Notes under the pieces: model-generated
Told to the model about the DNA's origin: nothing
The model's input: the letters and a program-made list of their open reading frames with translations, nothing else
The model's database searches: none
Origin: an uncultured Myxococcales bacterium
Lineage (GTDB): Bacteria; Myxococcota; Myxococcia; Myxococcales; Myxococcaceae
Direction: 5' to 3'
Assembly (NCBI GenBank): GCA_937980205.1
Contig: CALJKW010000050.1
Span: 186,001-250,000 of the forward strand
DNA: 64,000 bases
Part shown: positions 58,573 to 64,000 of the stretch, piece by piece
Layout of the letters: the number at the start of each line of letters is the position of its first letter
Numbering within the stretch: the first letter of the stretch is position 1
Translations under genes and position numbers: made by a program

Positions 58573-61500
58573 ATGAGGGTTGCTCGAGCGCCGCGGATGA
58601 TCCTCCGACAGCTGTCTTTGATCGCATTCGCGGCGCTCTCCTGCGGCCCTCTCGACGCTCACGAACAGCAGCCCGACCCGGGCGAGACCGGCTCGAGCTC
58701 TGCAGCGCTCGCCGTCACCGGCCAAATCGACGGTGTCAGCGATACGGCCACTGGAGCCGAGGTTCGCGGGTGGGCCTGTCAGACCGGCGTCAACGCGAGC
58801 ATCAAGGTGCATCTCTATGCCGGAGCCTCCGCTTTCTCGGGCGGCACCTACGTGACCTGGGCGACCGCCGATCAGCCATCTGAACCGAGCATCTCCGCCG
58901 CGTGCGGAACCGCGGGAAAGCCGCATCGCTTCGTGATCGAGGTCAGCCGCGACAAGCTGACCCCGAACCTGGGTCGAACCGTCTTCGTGCACGGGATCAG
59001 AACGGCCGGCACCGCCACCACCAACTCCGCCCTCAACCGATCGGGCGTCTTTCGCCTGCCGGCCAGGGTCCCGTATCTGCTCTCGGAGAAGGTGCCGAGC
59101 TCCGCTGGGCCGCGGTTTCAGCTGCTCATCCCCAGCGGTGAGCGGGTCACCATCGACAAGAGCGTCGACATCGGCATCATCAACGTCGGCGGCGCACTGG
59201 TCTGCCCGACCACCGGGAGCTTCGTGATCTCCTCACAGGGCATTCTCGTCGAAGGGCCGAATTCGGTCTTCGAGTGTGGCTCGTCAGCCGCTGCGCGCTT
59301 CAACGGCAAGTTGAGTGTCGTTCTGAAGCCGGGCGCCGAGCTGGTGTCTCGAATGCACCCGGGCCACTCGATGGGCGAGCGCGCCTTCGCAGCGATGGCG
59401 GGGGGCACGATTCGCCTGTTCGGCGACGGCAGGAAGGCGGGGTTCACCCGGCTCGGTGCCCAGATCTCTGCTGGCGATCGAGCCTTCACCGTGCCGAGCA
59501 CGGCCGGCTGGGAAGTGGGGGACCTCGTCGTCGTCGGCCCGTCCGGCTTCGACCCCCACGAAGCGGAGGAGCGGACCGTCACGGCGGTACGGGGAAGCCT
59601 CGTCGAGGTCAGCGCGCCGTTTCTCTACCCGCATTTCGGCCGCACCGAGACGTATTCCAATGGCACCCGGCAGTGGACGCTCGACGAGCGCGCCGAGGTC
59701 GCGAACCTCACTCGGAACATCAAGATTGAATCTGCCGGAACGGACGCCGACCTCGACGCCGCGAAGCTCGGTGCCCACATGATGACGATGGCGGGCGCTT
59801 TCGCCTACGTCGACGGAGTCGAGCTCGTCCGCATGGGACAGATGGGCAAGCTGGGGCGATACCCCTTTCACTGGCACCTCGCCGGCCCTGTCGCCGGGCA
59901 GTTCATCAAGAACTCGAGCATCAGGAGCTCATACCAGCGCTGCCTCAGCATTCATGGCACTCATGGCGCGCTGGTCGAAGGCAATGTCTGCTACAACCAC
60001 TTCGGTCACGGGTACTTCCTCGAGAACGGGGGCGAGACGAAGAACGTCATACGCAAGAACCTCTCGATGCTTTCGAAGCAGATTCCGCTCGAAAAGGCCC
60101 TGCTGATCTCCGACTTCTGCACCGGGAAGCTGTTGCCTACCGGCGTGTGCAACCCCATCAACGACCAGCGCTTCGCTGCCTCGAGCGGATTCTGGATCTC
60201 GAACCCAGACAATGTCGTCACCGACAACGTCGCATCGGGCGCCGAGGGGACGGGATTCTGGATGTCGTTCAGTCAGAAGCTCGTCTGCCAGGGCCAGCAT
60301 TGCGACCACCCGCTGAGCATGCCCAGCGGTACGGCGGTCTTTCCGGCTCGAATCGTTCAGACTGCCTTTTCGGGCAATGTCGCTCACAGCGCGAAGCTCG
60401 GCATGTCCTGGGATGGGGCGGCCGACGGGGCGCTCACGGGCAACCCCATGCACCCCTCCGACCGGTTCATCGTGCCCTCAGTGTACCTGCCGCAGGGACG
60501 CACCGACACGTCGCAGCCGCTTCCGCGGTTCGACAACCTGAGGGTCTTCAAGAACATCGCTGGTATCTACGTTCGCGCCACGACCGTGACGTTCTCGAAT
60601 CTGGTCGCCGCCGACAACGGGCTGGCGCTGTTCTTTGCCTTCAACCAAGTCGTCGAGAGCTCAGCCATCGTGGCGCTCAGCTCGAACCATTCGACCAGAG
60701 ACCTCGACTACCTGAAGCCCAGAATGCCCGCGCGGTCGAGATTTCACGGAATCCGGCTGTATGACGGCCCCTTCGAGCTTCGGGGCGTTCACTTTGCCGG
60801 GTTCCCCAGTCAACCGCTCATTCACAACGGGTGGAATGTCAGCCCGGTGCCCTTCCTCAACGTCGGCGGCGTGAATCGGTGGCGCAACGCCGTCGAGCAG
60901 CTCACCTTCGCTCCGGAGCCGTACCAGAAGTTCCAGATCGCTCCTCCGGCTGACTTGTCAGGCGATGCGGCCCTCACGTCCGCAATTCTAGACATCGACG
61001 GAACGCTGGCGGGGCTGCCCGGCAAGACGGTCGTGCCAGACCATCCCTTCAATCGCGACCCTTCGTGCGTGCCGGTGTCGGGCAACTCTGCGCTGCGCTG
61101 TGCGTACCGGGTTGGCACCTTGCGTTTCTCGAGCACGCAACCGGCGCCGTCCACCTTGAACAACATGGTGCTGACCCTCACCAGAGCGGGGCCGGACGGT
61201 AGCGTCAGCACATCCGGCGACGGAAGGATCCAGCTCAACAAGACGAACCTCATTCTCGGGGCCTCATCTGCGTACACCTACGAGCTCGCGTTCCCCGCCG
61301 GCTTCGCTCCGAACCCGCTGCGCTTGCTCTACACGGCAGATGATCACGGCGCGGTCAGCCCGGTCGTGAAGCTCGCCGGCCTTCACCCCAGCTGCAGCTT
61401 CGCCCAGGCCATGCCCGTTTCCACGCTCGCCGCTCTGCGCGCCATGGGCACCGCCGGCTTCAGTGGGCATACCGCGGCGTGGTTCGCCGACTCGTCGGGT

Positions 61501-61665
61501 GTCTACATGCGCTTCAACCCCTCGAACAGGTCGAACATCAACACCTCACTGCATGCTCCCTTCGCGACCAACGGGGGCATCTCGTTTCCCTGCCCCGGCG
61601 CTCCAGTCGGCGGCTCGGGGCAGGCCCTCGACCTCGAGCCGGACCCGCCCGAGCCCGAGCCCTGA
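58573..61665 (+). CDS. secreted G8-domain beta-helix protein, CEMIP/TMEM2-like
   Basis: This is a protein of about 1030 residues. A short leader ends ALSCG, lipoprotein-like. An Ala/Ser-rich linker and a beta-sandwich module (GWACQTGVNASIKVHLYAGA) follow, then a G8-like domain (RVTIDKSVDIGIINVGGALV) and a parallel beta-helix. The helix carries the striking block GRYPFHWHLAGPVAGQFIKN, LSIHGTHGALVEGNVCYNHF, GHGYFLENGGETKNVIRKN, close to animal CEMIP/TMEM2 hyaluronan-cutting proteins. ATG 58573 is chosen for its basic n-region, with 58597 as alternative. The long frame from 57889 is antisense to the sigma-54 gene. It may bind or cut polysaccharide. Confidence 0.82.
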   Translation: MRVARAPRMILRQLSLIAFAALSCGPLDAHEQQPDPGETGSSSAALAVTGQIDGVSDTATGAEVRGWACQTGVNASIKVHLYAGASAFSGGTYVTWATADQPSEPSISAACGTAGKPHRFVIEVSRDKLTPNLGRTVFVHGIRTAGTATTNSALNRSGVFRLPARVPYLLSEKVPSSAGPRFQLLIPSGERVTIDKSVDIGIINVGGALVCPTTGSFVISSQGILVEGPNSVFECGSSAAARFNGKLSVVLKPGAELVSRMHPGHSMGERAFAAMAGGTIRLFGDGRKAGFTRLGAQISAGDRAFTVPSTAGWEVGDLVVVGPSGFDPHEAEERTVTAVRGSLVEVSAPFLYPHFGRTETYSNGTRQWTLDERAEVANLTRNIKIESAGTDADLDAAKLGAHMMTMAGAFAYVDGVELVRMGQMGKLGRYPFHWHLAGPVAGQFIKNSSIRSSYQRCLSIHGTHGALVEGNVCYNHFGHGYFLENGGETKNVIRKNLSMLSKQIPLEKALLISDFCTGKLLPTGVCNPINDQRFAASSGFWISNPDNVVTDNVASGAEGTGFWMSFSQKLVCQGQHCDHPLSMPSGTAVFPARIVQTAFSGNVAHSAKLGMSWDGAADGALTGNPMHPSDRFIVPSVYLPQGRTDTSQPLPRFDNLRVFKNIAGIYVRATTVTFSNLVAADNGLALFFAFNQVVESSAIVALSSNHSTRDLDYLKPRMPARSRFHGIRLYDGPFELRGVHFAGFPSQPLIHNGWNVSPVPFLNVGGVNRWRNAVEQLTFAPEPYQKFQIAPPADLSGDAALTSAILDIDGTLAGLPGKTVVPDHPFNRDPSCVPVSGNSALRCAYRVGTLRFSSTQPAPSTLNNMVLTLTRAGPDGSVSTSGDGRIQLNKTNLILGASSAYTYELAFPAGFAPNPLRLLYTADDHGAVSPVVKLAGLHPSCSFAQAMPVSTLAALRAMGTAGFSGHTAAWFADSSGVYMRFNPSNRSNINTSLHAPFATNGGISFPCPGAPVGGSGQALDLEPDPPEPEP

Positions 61666-61712
61666 CCCGCTCGCCCCGAACAGCCGGCGCACGCTCGACA
61701 TTCTGCCGCGGG

Positions 61713-64000
61713 TTACCCGTGCGCTCGGCGCCTCACCACCGCGACGAACAGGAGGGCGAGCAGGCCAGCCCCAGGCCCGCCCGCGTTACAGCCGCACGCG
61801 ACCTCGTACTGGCCGCCGCGCTCTCCGCAGTCGATGCAGCACCGCCCACCCTGGCAGGTGCCCTCCCGGCACTCGAACGAGCCGGCACACGCCTCGCCAT
61901 CACGAACGTCTGCCACCAGCCGCGTGCGAAGCCGGAGCGAATCGGGCCCCCCGACCGGCTCGTATTCGCTGTACGCCGCCAGCACGCGGCCTGGGCTCAG
62001 CCTGGCCAGGGCGCTCCGCTCTTGGTTCGCCTCTCCGCTCGCCAGCTGTGTGGTGGCCGACAGTGTCCCGTCGGGCCGCATCTTGCGCAGCAGAATGTCG
62101 CTCCCCCCGTCTGCGAACGTGTTGTCCCACGCGACCAGGTAGTCGTGACCGTCGAAGGCCGTCACGGGCTGGCGCCCTTCACCCTGAAGCGGCGACTCGG
62201 TGCGGGTGAAGAGCACGATTCCACGGGCATCGAGCAGGCCGCCGTCGTGCGCGACGCGCACGCTCTCGAGAACGAACGGGCTGCTCCGGCGCCACGAGAC
62301 GAGGTAGTTCTGAGGGCTCGCGGCGACGCTCACCTCGAGGGGGAGCGTCGTCGTCAGCGAAGAGCCGGAGTCGGGGAGCGTGTCCGAGCCGCCGAGGCGG
62401 CCGAGGTGATCGACGAGCCGCCACGACAGCTCGTTACCTGCCCCGAGCCAGGCCACGAGAAACCCGTCGCCAAACCCGGCCGCCGCGCACGAGCCGGCAC
62501 GGCCCCCGCTCAGCGGGAGCTCGGCGCCGACGCCGCCGTCGGTGAACACCAGGCGGCCTCGCAACCCCTGACCGGGTTGCTCCCAGCAGGCGAGGGTCGC
62601 GCCGGCGATCGACGTGAGCGCGAAGGCCCCTGAGCTCGACGACGCCAGCGCCAGCTCGCCTCCGAGCGCGTCACCCGACTCGTCGTACCGGCGGAGGTAC
62701 CAACCACCGCGGCTGCGGTCCAACCAGGCCACGTTGTACGCCTCGCCGTCCCACGCGACGCGAGGCGAGCCGAGCGCGCCGGGGCTGGTGGCGACGACGG
62801 TGGGCGCCCCAAGCTCTTTCCCGCTTCCGTCGACGTGCAACAGCTCGATGCGCGCGCTGGCGCCTTGCACTGCGTACGCGACCGCGGCGCCGCTGCGCCC
62901 GGCCGCGAGGCTCGGCTCCAGCTGGGCCTCACCCGACCAAGCCACCCGGACCTCGGCCGCGTCGACGGCGCCACCCTCCCACCGGGCGAGGAAGACGTCG
63001 TCACTGACCGTCGCGCGCATGAACACCACCGCCGAGGCCGTGCTTCCGGCGAAGGCAGCCTCGAGCTGGCCCGCGTCGGCGGTGCTGGCCACGCGCGCTC
63101 CCCCGACGCCGCCGTCGGCCGTGACACTCGCCGTCCACAGCGCTCCCGAGGGGATCCGGTAAAGCAGAACGACCTCGTCGCGCGTCGAGGCCGCGGTGAC
63201 TTCAACGGCGCCGGCGTCGCCGACCGTCATCGGCGGGCCGAGGGGCGTCAGATCGCGACCCAGCAGCCGGACCCCCGGTGGCCGCGCAGTACTTCGATCG
63301 TTCCACGCGACCACGAGTTGCTGCCCCACCGACCCGATCGCCGGGCGCCGCGCATTCATCGCCACGACCTGGGGCGTCGAGAGCCCGCCGGTGCCGAACG
63401 CCGCGATGTGAATCTCGTCGGTGCTCGCGGGGTAGGCGACGACCTGCCGGTCACCGTCGAGCTCGGCCGCGAGCCAGGCCTGCGGCGCGGCAGGCGCGGT
63501 GAGCTTCGCAGACATGACGCCGCTGGGTGAGACGGTGCGCCGCGAGAGGCTGGTGCGGTGCGACCAGACCACCTGGAACCCGGCGTCGTCGACGTGAATG
63601 ACCGGCGCCACGACGTGCCCCGAGGGCAGGTCGTCGAGAATCAACGGTGGCTGATCGAGCACCGCGCCGTCGAACGACAGCCGTACGCCGCGGGTGTCGA
63701 CGTCGGTGCGCCATGCGGCCAGGCAGACGGTCGGCCCGCATGCGACGTCCGGAGTCCAGTCGTCGTAGGCGTAGGTCCCCAGCGCGACGCCACGAGGGTC
63801 GAGGACCTGACCGCTGGTGCTCACCCGCGCCGCGTACACGTCGGCGAAGTGGACGGTGCGGCGGTGATCCTGCCAGACGACCCACCAGCCGCCGTCGTAG
63901 GCATCCGCGCGGGCGCGCGCCTGCTGCTCTCCCGCAGGTTCGAGCTGCCAGTTGGGGAGCGGCGCGTGGGGCACGCCGAGGCGAGGCGGGCCCAGCTCCC
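61713..64000 (-). CDS. large surface protein with MYXO-CTERM-type sorting tail (N-terminus off window)
   Basis: At least 760 residues are visible; the frame is open to base 64000, so the start lies outside. The body consists of repeated beta-propeller-like units of 40-50 residues (WWVVWQDHRR, CLAAWRTDVD, LVVAWNDRST, NVAWLDRSRG, LVAWDNTFAD). A Cys cluster follows (CREGTCQGGRCCIDCGERGG), then the C-terminal tail CGCNAGGPGAGLLALLFVAV followed by RRRAHG. That is Cys, a hydrophobic helix and an Arg cluster, as in MYXO-CTERM proteins that are cut and lipid-anchored at the cell surface. It converges with the G8 gene. Confidence 0.88.
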   Translation of the reverse strand, partial: ELGPPRLGVPHAPLPNWQLEPAGEQQARARADAYDGGWWVVWQDHRRTVHFADVYAARVSTSGQVLDPRGVALGTYAYDDWTPDVACGPTVCLAAWRTDVDTRGVRLSFDGAVLDQPPLILDDLPSGHVVAPVIHVDDAGFQVVWSHRTSLSRRTVSPSGVMSAKLTAPAAPQAWLAAELDGDRQVVAYPASTDEIHIAAFGTGGLSTPQVVAMNARRPAIGSVGQQLVVAWNDRSTARPPGVRLLGRDLTPLGPPMTVGDAGAVEVTAASTRDEVVLLYRIPSGALWTASVTADGGVGGARVASTADAGQLEAAFAGSTASAVVFMRATVSDDVFLARWEGGAVDAAEVRVAWSGEAQLEPSLAAGRSGAAVAYAVQGASARIELLHVDGSGKELGAPTVVATSPGALGSPRVAWDGEAYNVAWLDRSRGGWYLRRYDESGDALGGELALASSSSGAFALTSIAGATLACWEQPGQGLRGRLVFTDGGVGAELPLSGGRAGSCAAAGFGDGFLVAWLGAGNELSWRLVDHLGRLGGSDTLPDSGSSLTTTLPLEVSVAASPQNYLVSWRRSSPFVLESVRVAHDGGLLDARGIVLFTRTESPLQGEGRQPVTAFDGHDYLVAWDNTFADGGSDILLRKMRPDGTLSATTQLASGEANQERSALARLSPGRVLAAYSEYEPVGGPDSLRLRTRLVADVRDGEACAGSFECREGTCQGGRCCIDCGERGGQYEVACGCNAGGPGAGLLALLFVAVVRRRAHG

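Overview
The window is GC-rich DNA that looks like a chromosome segment of a myxobacterium (Myxococcota). The pointers are a C-terminal MYXO-CTERM-type sorting tail on the last gene, an FHA-domain sigma-54 activator, a PilZ protein, a Hanks-type kinase, Cys-rich and Gly/Ser-rich secreted proteins, and lipoproteins with FG-GAP-like repeats. I saw no rRNA, tRNA or CRISPR array.

Region 1 (1-18.4 kb) is a defence-bearing mobile island. Read on the minus strand from 12.3 kb it holds an IetAS-type AAA ATPase plus subtilisin-like protease; a sigma-70-like protein, a small HTH-like partner and a giant ImmA/IrrE-UvrD helicase-PD-(D/E)XK fusion; a complete ubiquitin-like conjugation operon (tandem Ubl with C-terminal Gly, E2-like, JAB/JAMM peptidase, E1-like ThiF protein); and an XRE regulator with a Ser/Thr kinase. 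Three start points in this island share one promoter-like element (CGTTTCCGGGTT or its core, 14 bp, a hexamer). In two of them the hexamer lies exactly 7 nt before the start codon. The island is followed by a tyrosine integrase, an excisionase-like protein, ParB, a DNA methyltransferase and small regulators.

Region 2 (18.4-30.9 kb) is accessory DNA: a CHAT (caspase-like) protease, a serine resolvase, Zn-binding small proteins, a second sigma-like protein, TPR-like and XRE/lipoprotein genes, an IS21-family element (26737-29411) and decayed gene remnants.

Region 3 (31-46 kb) carries a TetR-controlled RND efflux operon that ends in a small membrane protein and a PilZ gene, three further TetR-type loci (one only a fragment), and an eight-gene redox operon under an ArsR-type regulator. 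Three genes here appear to be selenoproteins with in-frame UGA. Two are paralogous small membrane proteins with UGA at codon 73, each followed 18 nt later by the same GC stem with a GGUC loop. The third is a DsbA/FrnE-like oxidoreductase with UGA at the first catalytic Cys (U-P-F-C).

Region 4 (46-54 kb) is a patchwork of intact genes (SRPBCC protein, CHAP-like lipoprotein, AraC regulator, small lipoprotein) and fragments with frameshifts, including a 437-bp near-identical copy of the peroxiredoxin gene. Region 5 (54-64 kb) holds an FHA sigma-54 activator with a plausible -24/-12 promoter in front of its neighbour, a large G8/beta-helix protein resembling CEMIP/TMEM2, and the MYXO-CTERM surface protein, which runs off the window.
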